From contig OY720344.1 of assembly GCA_963082975.1 (NCBI GenBank), forward strand, positions 34,340,033 through 34,404,032: 64,000 nucleotides of DNA, in the 5' to 3' direction. Below are positions 1 through 10,885 of the stretch, piece after piece; positions within the stretch are counted from its first letter, which is position 1; each line of letters starts with the position of its first letter. This stretch comes from Labia minor. Taxonomy: Eukaryota; Arthropoda; Insecta; Dermaptera; Spongiphoridae. The notes below the pieces were generated by a model. The model made no database searches, was not told the DNA's origin, and worked only from the letters and a program-made list of their open reading frames with translations. Made by a program: the position numbers and the translations under genes.

Positions 1-356
1 AGTAATTTTTCTTAATTTTAATCGATTTTTCGTTATAAATAAATTTTTTGATGTCCGTTATGTAACAATATTGAAACTGATTTTTAATGTAATTTAAAAT
101 ATTTTTTTGTTTTTTATTTTTTACTTTTTATTGTATTTATCTTATTTTTTATATTCGTAATTAAAATTTTACTGACAAATCGAGTGAATTGAATCATGTC
201 TCAATTACAATCGACAATATCAGTTTAATGTTTAACCTCTAAATATTTACAAATAAGTAATTATTATTAAATGTAATTATTTTTTTAATAGTGATTATTT
301 TGTAACCGTTAGGCAACTCATATTAATTTGATTCAAAATTGAGTAAATTTTTTTTT
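1..356. other. AT-rich spacer, no gene seen
   Basis: Very AT-rich, low-complexity sequence with poly-T/poly-A runs. I see no open frame, RNA gene or repeat boundary that can be supported. Confidence 0.6.
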
Positions 357-818
357 AAAACAAAATAGGATTTTAAGCAGAACTCACGTCGTTTGTTTTG
401 AACCATTTAGAAGTGTTGGGGTGGATTCATGTTTGCTTTGTGTCCAAACGGAAATGTTTAGATTGTGATCCTTTATTAAGTCTTATTACTCCGTGTAAGT
501 TAACATTGATCATCTTTGAGAAAAAGTAAAATAGGATTTTTTTGAAACATCCTTCCATGACAATAAAAGTACTAAATAAAATTGTTTTAAAACAAAATAG
601 GATTTTAAGTAGAACTCAAATCGTTTGTTTTGAACCGTTTAGAAGTGTTAGGGGTGGTTTCACGTTTGCTTTGTCCAAACGGAAATGTTCAGATTGTCAT
701 CCTTTTTTAAGTCTTATTACTTGGTGAAAGTTAACATGGATCATCTTTGAGAAAAAGTAAAATATAATTTTTTTGAAACATCCTTCCATGACAATAAAAG
801 TACTAAATTAATTAAACA
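357..818. repeat. Tandem duplication of a ~231 bp unit
   Basis: Two head-to-tail copies of about 231 bp. The first starts near 357 and the second near 588. Matching landmarks are CAAAATAGGATTTTAAG at 361 and 593, the block around GTCCAAACGGAAATGTT in the middle, and ACATCCTTCCATGACAATAA near 546 and 777. The copies differ by scattered substitutions and a 2-3 bp indel, so the duplication is not very recent. The short frame at 542-727 spans the junction of the two units and is not gene-like. I cannot assign the unit to a known transposon family. Confidence 0.85.
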
Positions 819-1717
819 ACCATGTTTTTGCATGTAATGTTTTGTCATATTTTTCTTGAATCTTTTTTTTTTTTAAAAAAAAAAACCGCATATTATCTCC
901 ATCCCATTCGACATAAACAACTTGACAAGACTTTTAAAGACCAATCCATTGAGAGCACTCGCAAGTAATGATGATGAGTCACTTAATGTAGATAACCAAC
1001 CTGCATGGCGATGACACGGTGTACATTTTATTTGTTCCCCATGTAGTCGTAAAAGTGCTATGCGTGTTATCATGGTCGAGTTATCAGCTGTTACTTGCAA
1101 ATACGCCCAGAGGAAATACTATATGTCCGTCTAAATGCATTAGCAGATTTAAGACCCTTCACCTCATAATTTACTCAATATCCATCCACCTTTTAACAGT
1201 TTCACACTCTAATAGATAGGGTTTTATTTCGTCTCTCCATATCATCAAAAGCACTTGACTAATGGCCTCTCTTATATTAATGAACTCGTTCGTTTAATTT
1301 TATTTTCTATTTGCTGCTATGGCATTATTTTTCCCAATGAGATGAAAGCTTTTTTGCATATAAAAGAATATCTTTCCTTTCTATTAACTTATTTAATTAA
1401 ATGTTTTTATCTTTTTAAAAAGAACATTAAATTGATAGATTTTTTACTTATCGCGTAATCAATACAAGATTTTTAAATTTAATTATTTTTATTTTTTTTT
1501 TTTTTTTTTTTTTAATAAATTTATTATTATTATTATTATTATCTTATAATAAACGATTAATATAATGTTTTATTTGTGATTTTGATCAGGGGGAGGATGG
1601 CTTAAGTCTTGTAAAATTATTAAAGTTAAAATGTCTAATTAGGGATTTTATTTTATTAAATCATTTAATAAATGATACCTATAATATATATTTTAAATTA
1701 AACAAAGAAAAAATAAG
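819..1717. other. Spacer with one unassigned complex segment
   Basis: The segment 880-1270 has higher complexity than its surroundings and carries a minus-strand frame of 75 codons (873-1100) that I do not recognise. It could be a decayed mobile-element coding region or unique DNA. The remainder (1440-1717) is AT-rich, with a 22-base T run near 1492-1513 and a short ATT microsatellite. No gene is supported. Confidence 0.4.
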
Positions 1718-2174
1718 CTGGAGTGTCTCCACTCGACTATCTCGCAATTTGAATTGGATTAAATAACATAATATATTATATTTAAATTAAATTAAATTAA
1801 TTATAAATTATAAATAATAAATATTAAACCAGCGCATGTTTGGCTCTTTGTTGATGGCACCACGTCGCGTGTTGACGCGTGAGAATTGCAGTGTTAAAGA
1901 ATTAATTCTGGTAATTTCAGCGAATCAATCAAGCTGAAATTATATATATAGCAGTTTTATACAATTATTAATCATGTGAAAAATTATCAAATATATATCT
2001 TTATTTTTACGGTCACTTTAGAGTAGAAAAAATCATAACGTGGTAGGTAGTGACCCTCTTCCGGTTGAGCTACATTTCTCAAAAGTTGATAGAAAACTAC
2101 GAATTTTGAATAATGCTCATGTACCAAATTTCATCATTCTAGCTCAAACCGTTTTTGCGTAATCTTGGTTGCAT

Positions 2175-2205
<31 letters not shown>

Positions 2206-2348
2206 GACACACACATACAGACACACACATACAGACATTTTTCTCAACCTTAGTGAAAATGATTCAGGAACCTTCAAAACGTATAAAATCATCAAAATCT
2301 CAACATCGAAAATTTTCGTGATCGCAATACTATCTCTTACGAGATAGT
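1718..2348 (+). mobile_element. Family X element, copy 1 (Helentron/HINE-like, (CA)n core)
   Basis: A non-coding ~630 bp element recurring at 13426-13976 (reverse), 40711-41643 and 43514-44104. It opens with CTGGAGTGTCTCC and a subterminal ACTATCTCG. A block containing GATGGCACCACGTC follows, then a (CA)n microsatellite at about 2175-2215. The conserved stretch ACCTTCAAAACGTATAAAA comes next, and it closes with CGAGATAGT, the inverse of the opening subterminal repeat. The last bases form a hairpin, ACTATCTC-TTAC-GAGATAGT (2329-2348). No target duplication is evident. Inverted subterminal repeats, a microsatellite core and a 3' hairpin are the hallmarks of Helentron-derived non-autonomous elements (DINE-1/HINE type). 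The class call is inference from architecture. Confidence 0.7.
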
Positions 2349-4167
2349 AAAAAAACTGAAAAACTAAACCAGAGCAAGTTGTATTTTAAATTTTCAATTA
2401 ATTTTAATTAAATAATAGTCTTTTTGGAATGATATTTTAAAATATTTTTATTTAAATTTTCAAACAATAATAATAATTCATAAATTAATTGTGTTGTATC
2501 ATGATTTATTATAAATTCAATCAATTTAAAAAAATATTTTTTTATTTAAAAATAATAATAAAAAAAGTTGAATATTTATTAGGACCCTCCAAGTCATGCC
2601 TCACGGAATTTGAAAAAAAAAAACATTGCTGGACTACTTTTCAGGAGGTCCAATCCACTCGATTCTACCTCAAACCTGGCATGCAATTCATACAACTCTT
2701 TCTTTAATATTAGTACCCGTTACAAGCAATCTTGATGCATAGAATATTAAACTAATCGATCATCTATTTATTGTGACATTGAGAATACATAATTGTAAGA
2801 TAACAATAGTCACTCACATAACTCTCTCAACAAATTTTAATAATTTTCTATATTTGTATAATTTTATGTGAATTGTAGTTTTCAAAAAAAATACAATTTT
2901 TCCTTCGAGAGTGAAAAGATAGCCAAATTAAGAATAAAAGCAAATTTCAAATAAAAATTAACAATAATATAAATAAAATAATGCTATAATCTTTGGTTAA
3001 AAACAATCCGGGGATTTATTTTCAGCAGAGGCTGATTCGAAACCGCCGGATACTAAGAATTTTTCAAAAGTGTCCAGTTCATTTAATCCACAATAAAACG
3101 AATCTTGTCTTGACGATGTTTATTTCAATCGATGAAACTAATATACTAAAAACCATTTTTTATAGAAGGAGAGGTAAAACCAACCATCGCTATGTTAGAG
3201 GGTTTGCAGAATCTCACTTTCGTAATGGCATATAGCGCTGGAACATTGTTGAACAAAGTGATTATTTTAAAAATAAAACATATTTCAAAAAATATATTTT
3301 ATTTTCCCCTTCTATTTTGGAAATTTTTCAAAGAAAATTATATTTAAGAATCTTTTCCTTTATAAGACTGTTTATCAATTCAAACAGAAATGAGTAGAAA
3401 ATGATATTTACTGAAATGTAAGTATTATGTGAAAGAAAAGAAAAAAGTATTTCAAGAATTTTAAATTAAAATTAATATTAAAATTAAAAAAAAAATACAT
3501 TTAATGATTTTTGAAGTAATAATTAATTTCTCACGTACCGAAAATAGAATAGATAACCTATTTTCTTATCTTGTCATGGTAATTATTTTAACTATAAAGA
3601 ACCAATTTTAAAATGATATAATAAGTATAATTATTTTCATTTGTATCATTATAAAAAGATATAAAATAAATAAAATTTACTTACACATTGAAACCAATGT
3701 ATTTGTAGTGATACATTTTTCAAAATAAATAAATATCTTTTTAAACATAAAATATGAAAATTAAATATTTATTCTAAAAATATAATAAAAATTCAGGTTT
3801 AACTCACTTTAGTGTTGTTCCGAAAACTCCCAAATATTCTAATATAAAAATAACTTAAAAAAATAACAATTTAAAAAAAATATATATATATTTAAAATTA
3901 AAATGTTAACTAAAGTTGACTTATGATTATTAAAAGTTTAAATTAAATTAAATTTAAATTAAATAAAAATGTTTCACAATATTATGATTGTTAAATTAAT
4001 TATAATTTTTTAAATATACCTATAAAATATTAAATATAGAGATCATAATTAAAATTCTAAATTTTATATTGATTACCTATTTATTTTCTAAAATAAATAG
4101 AAATTAATTTATTTATAGAAAATTATTAATTATAATCTTTATTTATTTAATAGTATCGGCAGCAACA
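2349..4167. other. Mostly AT-rich spacer; unassigned islands at 2580-2700 and 2990-3240
   Basis: Two short islands stand out in base composition: 2580-2700, and 2990-3240, which has an 80-codon plus-strand frame without recognisable motifs. Neither has splice signals or conserved motifs that I can defend as an exon. The remaining sequence is AT-rich and low in complexity. Confidence 0.45.
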
Positions 4168-4175
4168 CCTCCATT

Positions 4176-4797
4176 CAGTGCCGCCCTAAACACAGGGCTA
4201 AATGGGTTATAGCCCCAGGGCGCAAGCCTTTTGAGGCGGCAATTTTTTATTTGCGATATAGTAAAAATTTATTTTTCATTTTATTAGTTTTTACTTATTT
4301 TTAAATTAAAACACTTCTTAAAATATTAAACTGATTTTTATTTCTTCCATATATGCTGAAAAACGATAGATAGAGAAGGGCAACGCGAAATAGGAGTTCC
4401 GACACCCAGGGCCGTCTTAAGGAATTCGGCGCCCATGGGCTACTAAAAATAATGCGCCCTTCTTCCTAAGAAAATACTATATCGCAAATAAAATATTGCC
4501 GCCTCAAAAGGCTTGCGCCCTGGGGCTATAGCCCATTTAGCCCTGTGGTTAGGGCGGCACTGCCGACACCCTACCGATCGTACTTTTGTTTCAGTCGCAT
4601 TTGTCGGAGCCAGTCGGAGCTGTACTGGAGTTAATATAAGACCACCAATCATATAATAGTTCCGATCAAGTTCTAAGGATTAGACTAAAAACTGATAACT
4701 TTTCCGACTCCCATTTGCCATTCTGTGTATTTTCTTAGGAAGAAGGGCGCATTATTTTTAGTAGCCCATGGGCGCCGAATTCCTTAAGACGGCCCTG
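4176..4797. mobile_element. Outer hAT-type non-autonomous element with exact 8 bp TSD
   Basis: The element starts CAGTGCCGCCCTAA and ends with the inverse of CAGGGCCGTCTTAA. It is flanked on both sides by the same octamer, CCTCCATT (4168-4175 and 4798-4805). Imperfect terminal repeats of CAG(T/G)G type plus an 8 bp duplication are diagnostic of the hAT superfamily. There is no transposase coding. Its first ~87 bp and last ~67 bp are the reverse complement of the two halves of the small MITE lying inside it (4407-4562). The outer copy is therefore a longer relative of that MITE, about 459 bp without the inner insertion and its duplicated octamer. Confidence 0.9.
4407..4562. mobile_element. Inner hAT MITE nested in the outer element, exact 8 bp TSD
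   Basis: A 156 bp MITE with ends CAGGGCCGTCTTAA and (inverse) CAGTGCCGCCCTAA, flanked by CCGACACC at 4399-4406 and 4563-4570. Its sequence equals the two terminal arms of the surrounding element joined together. The junction lies near the AAATACTATATCGC stretch. It is thus an internal-deletion derivative of the outer family that transposed into a longer family member, in the opposite orientation. Confidence 0.9.
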
Positions 4798-4805
4798 CCT
4801 CCATT

Positions 4806-5651
4806 GTTATTTGAGTAAATATTCTACATTGTAAAAAAATAATACCTATAATATCTTTAACTTATATTATTAAATGAAATTATTTTGAAAGTAATTATAT
4901 AAGAAAAATAATAATGTTGATACATGAAATCCAATTAACAAAACTACATAGACAAAACCTTGCAATAATTACCTACACTGTGTATACGATTAAGATACCA
5001 TTAAGATACATAAATTGAAAACGCTTCAAAAACTACACTCATTCAAAGGAACTTTTCAGCAAAAATAGTTTTTTATTGTGTAATGTACAAGGTTCAAATA
5101 AATATGGCATGAATAAAGATATAGATTTATTTGTATTTATTGTGAAAACACACGGCGTTAAAAAGTTCTGCCCGGGACGGACCACCCCACTACGATACGC
5201 CACTATAAAAGAAAAATGAAAGATGACTCAATAATAAGTATTAATATTTATATACATTAAAAATATATTTTTTCTCATCATTATTTTATTTTGAGTGAAA
5301 ATGTGATATAAAGTGTTTTCATGAAGTTCAATTAATAAGAATGCTAAAATAAAGAAGATATCTTATGAAGACTAATTAAGATGTTGCCTTAATTACTAAT
5401 TAATAGATAGTTGAGCTGTTAGGGTGGAAGCGGGTTGGTTGTTGCGTGCTTCGTTTCCTGTTAACTTTTGAACGATACAAGGGAACCCAACTCCACCGGT
5501 TCCTTACAAAATAATTTACCGTTGGCGTAATTTTAGAAAAATTTACTTTATTTATTTAGAAACAAAATCAAGGATTTACCATGTTATCAACATTTGATGT
5601 AAGAATGAGGGAATGGATGTCATCCATGGAATGATCATTCTTGGTTTAACC
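4806..5651. other. Spacer; small GC-richer island near 5405-5510
   Basis: AT-rich sequence apart from 5405-5510, which is complex and non-repetitive within the window (contains TTGGTTGTTGCGTGC and GGGAACCCAACTCC). No open frame fits it. It could be a regulatory element or old repeat. Confidence 0.4.
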
Positions 5652-5855
5652 CAGGAGCGAGCAATCTTTTTTTATCAAAGGGCCAAATGAAAATTCGACA
5701 TTCTTGGCGGGCCGCAACATTTTTTGGTAGGCCGAAGACAAAAAAACAACTTAATAAATAATTAAATCTTAAATATTTAATGCACTGCACATAGTACATG
5801 TCTCTTTTAAGGTTTCAAACAATTGTTTCATTGTTCTAGAGATTTTTATAATATA

Positions 5856-7011
5856 TATCTTATCTTATTATACTAGCAAAAATTGTATAAATATATTTGT
5901 ATTTTTGAAATATTAAACCGCTCACAAAGGATTTTTTTTTGAAATTCACTCCATAGATAATATTTATAAAGAAAAATCTATCTGTTTTGGTTTTTCAGTC
6001 TCGGGAAAAATCATCTTTTTTAATTTTTCTTAATTTAAAATAGGAATTTTAATAATAATAAAAATTGCCCCGGCAAGGCCGAACAGTTCTTCCTTAAATA
6101 CGAAATATTATAAATAAAATAAAATTAAAAATATTTATTTTAATAATATATTGTAATCAAATTACGAAATATTTATTATGTTATATCCACAGGTCATACT
6201 TTTCTGTCTTTCAGTGCATTAATAAGTACTTTTAAGAGCTGTATGTTTTATGACTATTTTTTTTTTTAAATTTATGTTCTTTTAAATTATTTGAAATTGT
6301 TTCATATATTTTGCCGTTTATTTATTTTAAATAATAATCTTAATCTTAAAAATTCATAGTTCATCTATATATATAAAAGGCAATGTCTGTGTGTCTGTCT
6401 GTGTGTCTGTCAAATACTCAAAAACTACCCGTCCGATTACGGTGAAACTTTCAGGGATTGTTGTGGGCATCCCAGGGAAGGATTTAATCTATATATATAA
6501 AAGGCAATGTCTGTGTGTCTGTCTGTGTTATTGTTTTGTGTTTTGTACATATATATGTAAAATAAAGAACAAACAGAAATAAGAAAATAAATTTTAATTA
6601 ATATAATTTATAAAAAAAAATAATGTTCATAAACTTAGAATATTAATTATTTAATTAATTAAAATCTACTTAAATAAATGCAAAGAGCCACAAATATATT
6701 AGTAAATATATAAATAATAATATGAAATAGTCAATAAATCTTACTTATTATACTAGGAAAATTTGTTTTTGATTAAATTAAAATATATTTTCCAAGAAAA
6801 CAAATATATGTCTTATCTACTTATACTGATTGAAACAAAATGGATGAAAACCTTTTACATACAGACTTTCAACCAAATACCATGTATCACTCGGGGGTAC
6901 AGGGGGCGGAGCCCCCGTCTAGGTGTGAAGAGCGCCTGGAAGGCGCTCGGAGCAGCTAGTAAGGAATAATTTTTTTAAAGTACCGATCAGCGGCTCGGTG
7001 AACCAGGTACT
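5856..7011 (+). mobile_element. Family Y element, copy 1, containing a Helitron
   Basis: The element starts near CTTATCTTATTATACTAGC and includes the block ATAAATAAAATAAAATTAAA and TATCCACAGGTCATACTTTT. It closes with the palindromic tag ACCGATCAGCGGCTCGGT (6982-6999) followed by GAACCAGGTA. The same element without the internal Helitron is at 40316-40618, and its 5' part recurs at 57893-58210. It carries no coding sequence. A terminal hairpin without target duplication suggests a Helentron-like, rolling-circle origin, but I cannot prove the class. Confidence 0.7.
6364..6959 (+). mobile_element. Non-autonomous Helitron (596 bp)
   Basis: The 5' end is TCTATATATATAAAAGGC, and this 5' segment is repeated at 6488, 124 bp further in. 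The 3' end is CTAG, preceded by two GC-rich hairpins: GGGGGCGGAGCCCCC (6902-6916) and GCGCC..GGCGC (6932-6946, 13 bp from the end). The insertion lies between A (6363) and T (6960). These are the canonical Helitron signals: 5'-TC, 3' hairpin plus CTRR, and A^T insertion without duplication. The related element at 40316-40618 shows the unoccupied site, where TTCA joins TAAGGAATAA directly at 40568/40569. There is no Rep/helicase coding, so it is non-autonomous. Confidence 0.93.
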
Positions 7012-7125
7012 TAAACTTAACAATAATCAAGTGGAAGGCAAAAAGTTTAGGATATACCAATAAAATGATATTGTACTTGCTTGGTGGGCCGTACAAATTT
7101 GTTGAGCGGTTGGTAGTTTATGACC

Positions 7126-10100
7126 AAAAATTCCAATTTAATTTAAAATATCTCTAAAATAATATATTATATATAACAAATGACTTTTCCTCTTGATGAT
7201 GATTTTACCTTGTTTCTTTTATCCTATTAACATAATTTATATATCTAAAAAGTTTTAATTTAATAAATATATGCAAAAAAAAGAAAAATAAGTTAATTTA
7301 AATCTTCAATTATAATATGATTTTAAAACAGTTTAATAAATTTGTATAAAATCATGAACTTAATTTATGATGTTTTAATATTTATTAACAAAAATATTTG
7401 TTGTTATTTATTTAACTATACTTTAATAAAAAATCCAATAGAAATAGTAGCAATATATACATTATTATTAACAAAAATTTTATTTGGTTTACAAATTGTT
7501 TATTTAAATAATTTGTAAATAAAATATTTTTATAAATGGTTTCTTAATATTATATTGTCATTAGAATTTATTACACAAGATACGTATATATTTATTTAAT
7601 TAAAAATAAATATTGTACCAAGACGAATTGCCTATTTGTAACGAATTGTATATGTCGCTTGTCACCGCATAAATATACATAAACCTAAATAATTTATGGA
7701 GTATAAATTAGAAGTGAGAGGTGCTTGACTCACCTTTTTGGTCTCGCCCTATGGTCGACCAAATCAAGAGTTGACATCGTGGTCAAACCTCGTGGGCGGA
7801 TGGATGTCCTCTCGTGCTTCATTACTTTTACTTTGATGGGTGGAACAACAAATAAAAATCAAAAAATAGTGAAACGAAGAGAAACTCATGTAAAATAATG
7901 ATTAATTTTTAGTTATAAATGAAATAATTTTATTTTAAAAAAGAAAAGAATCAAATTTTTTATGTTTAATATGTTTTTATTAAAATAGAAAAAACAATAA
8001 TGTGTGTGTGTGTGTGAATTGATTTTAAAAAATTTGATTAACATAGGAACATTTAAATTGAATTATAAAATTTATTAATATTATAAGCTTGATATCCATA
8101 TCATTAGTGTCATTGTATGTATAGTGCAATTAACTTAATTCCCACTTTTTAACATCATCTCTTTCTATAAAATAATATAATTATATTACAAATGGAGCGA
8201 CGAATGTTTGTTTATAGATCTTAAAGACTTATGATCATACAATTATCTATATCGTTAGAAATTTTATTTAATATACTTAAGAATTATTTTTTCTAAAAGT
8301 AAAGGAAATGATCTTTAGTCCTTTTACCTTTTAACATTATTTCGGACTACAAATAATTGCCTCGAGAGCTGTACTTTGACATGTCTACTTTAAGAACACA
8401 ACCTTGTTTTCTTAATTAAACACATTTTTAATAAAATATCATGAAATCATTATTTTTATAATTTATTAGGATTTCCTGTCTGTTTAATATCAGATGTGGA
8501 AAAATGATAATCTCAACAATTTTTTCTTAACTTTTTGTTTTTCAAAATAAAATCATTTATACAAAAATTGAATGATGCAAAAGTTATCTTTAACAATGTA
8601 GGCATCTGTCTTTATTTAAATATTTCGGATATTCTTAAAATTTTTAAAGTATTTTTAATTTTTGAAAATTTGAGAAAATTTAAAACTACAATAAAATTGC
8701 TCATTTATCTTAATAAAGAAATTATTTAATTAAATATGTTAAAGCAAAACTAAATTATATACCTGTACTCAAATCAACCCTCATGAAAAAAAAAATTTAC
8801 AAGAATTTTGGGAAAAATGATTTTTTCCACTTTTTTTTTTGTTCGTTCAACACCTGACGGAGTGTAAATGATGCTAATTTATATCCTAACATGCAAAGGT
8901 CCTGATCACTGATTGGTTCCCTGATTCGTTTGAATGGCACGGAATTTGTTAAGGAATAGAAACAATAAAATTAATCCTATTTCAGTGGATTCCAACTGTT
9001 TTTGACGGGAAATGTATCTTATTTTGGAAACCAATTATGTCATTTATTAAGTAAAAACCAGATGGATTTTAAAAAAGATATCCAATTCGAACAATTTTCA
9101 AAAAAGAGATGTTATTTTCCAAATAATATTCATAATAATATTGACAAGAAAAAAATTTATAAATTTTATCTATTAACAAATCAGTTAAAAATTAGCACTT
9201 AATTTAATTAACATTTTAATAAGATCTCAAATTAATTGACTCATTGATATTTAACCAATAACAAATGACTTATAAACAATTGTGCCATTGAGAACGATAA
9301 AAACATTTTACATTTTTTTTTTAATTCTAATTTAAGTTCTAATTGAGTTGGAATCTTCATTTTTATGATTTAATCATTTAATCCTTGGCAACCTATTTAT
9401 TTTTTATATTATTAAGCTTATAAAATATTACTCTATATGAAATTAGAGAGTTGCAAGAGTAATAAACATTAAATTATTAATTCGTTTAAGACATCAAATT
9501 ATAGAAAAAAAATTGCTAATTGGAATTAAAGAAAATGATATTGTTTTTTTTTATCTACGTTAAGCACGAATCTAATCAAATGAAATTGAAGTTTGCTATT
9601 TCTAATTAACTGGTATAATGAAAGATTCTTCTCTTTCACTCATTACATTGCCCATTTGTAGAATTTCATAAAAATTCTGGTATAATTGAAATTTCTATTT
9701 TTTCCTCTTTACTAACATAAAGAAATTAAAGCTTATATATGAATAATACTTATGAAATATTTATCAAATAATTATTTTGATTTGGAATAAAATATTCATG
9801 TAATTAATAAAAATAATTAATTAGTAATTTTTAAACACTGTTAAGTTAGAATGATCTTTGCTTAAATATTTTATATGGCATATATAAAAAACATTGAATT
9901 GAAAATGAACATAACTTTAATAAATTTATTATATAAAAATTCAATTTTGTTTTATCAACCATTTTTGAAATTGCCTTATACCTTATAGTAACTTGACGGT
10001 GATTCCTACATTACAGTTACTTTTAGTAACGAAATAATTTTAGTAGTAATTTAATTTTTTGATGGATGTTTTTGAGGTATCAACTTCCAAAAATTTGAGG

Positions 10101-10282
10101 ATTCTCTTCTCTATTTGATTATAATTTTATTATTACAGAGGCCCCTGTAAGGTAGGCATAAAAAATGCCAGATTTAAAACTGAATGATGAAAATTGAAAA
10201 ATTCTAATAGAATATAGATTTATCATAGCTAAAAATATTTTAAAAGAAATATAAATGAATATTTCCTATATAGAGAGAAAAG
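7126..10282. other. AT-rich spacer with small complex islands
   Basis: Mostly AT-rich, with no gene. Non-repetitive islands occur at 7640-7850 (includes GTGGTCAAACCTCGTGGGC) and 8840-8960. A short (TG)n tract is near 8000-8016. The frames at 8535-8729 and 9002-9202 are lysine/asparagine/phenylalanine-rich by base composition and have no motif. Confidence 0.5.
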
Positions 10283-10500
10283 CAGGGATGAGGAACCTGC
10301 GGCCCCCGAACAAATTTGTGCAGAGCATAATAGTACAATATCATTTTATTAGTATCCAAAACTTTTTGCGGGCCTCTTAGTTACTGTTAAGATTAATATA
10401 TATTATAATAATCGCTACAAAAATAAAACTATTTTTTATGACCTTGAAAGAGACATGTATTATGTGAATTGTTTATTAAATATTTAAGGTTTAATAATTT
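10283..10500. mobile_element. hAT element end (fragment)
   Basis: Begins CAGGGATGAGGAACCTGCGG, a typical hAT terminal sequence, and aligns as reverse complement to the split hAT at 5652-7125. Shared landmarks are CAAATTTGT, AATATCATTTTATTAGTAT, GAGACATGTATTATG and TTAAATATTTAAGG. The opposite end was not found, so this is a truncated or badly eroded copy. Confidence 0.6.
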
Positions 10501-10885
10501 ATTAAAATTTATTTTATATAGTATAAATTACTTGAAATTAGTTTAAATATCTGCAGCATACTATTATACAATTATTTTATTTTAATCTATAATATATTAT
10601 TTGAAAATTGACATTCTGATTTAAAAAAAAACTAAAATAAAAATCTATAAAAGCATATTTGTTTTTGTAAAAATGATTTTATATTATATGTAGAGATAAA
10701 AATTTTATAAGAAAAAAAAAACAAAAATTTATTTATAATATTAAGAATAACAAAAAAAAAAATCTAAATCTTTTTGGTTCCAAGGATTTCTCTCTTGGAC
10801 CGAGTACTTTTCATAACATCTATAGAAAGCTCTCTAAATGACATCAAAACAATTAATAAAACATTATTCAAAATTTTATATATAT

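Larger units (their letters stand above)
5652..7125. mobile_element. Decayed hAT element split by a nested element
   Basis: The left part, 5652-5850, begins CAGGAGCGAGCAATC and contains GGGCCAAAT and GGCGGGCCGCA, typical of hAT ends. The right part, about 7012-7125, contains AATAAAATGATATTGTACTT and GGGCCGTACAAATTTGTTG. Both parts align, in reverse complement, to the hAT end at 10283-10500. The ~1.16 kb between them belongs to a family Y element, which itself contains a Helitron. No transposase remains. Ends are eroded, so the outer borders are approximate. Confidence 0.65.

Noticed and set aside
2165-2347. 60-codon frame with HTHTHT repeats
   Set aside because: It is the (CA)n core of a family X element read through.
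6390-6540. CRISPR-like array from repeated GTCTGTGTGTCTGTC
   Set aside because: It is a microsatellite-like 5' segment of a Helitron, duplicated once; no regular spacers, and the genome is eukaryotic.
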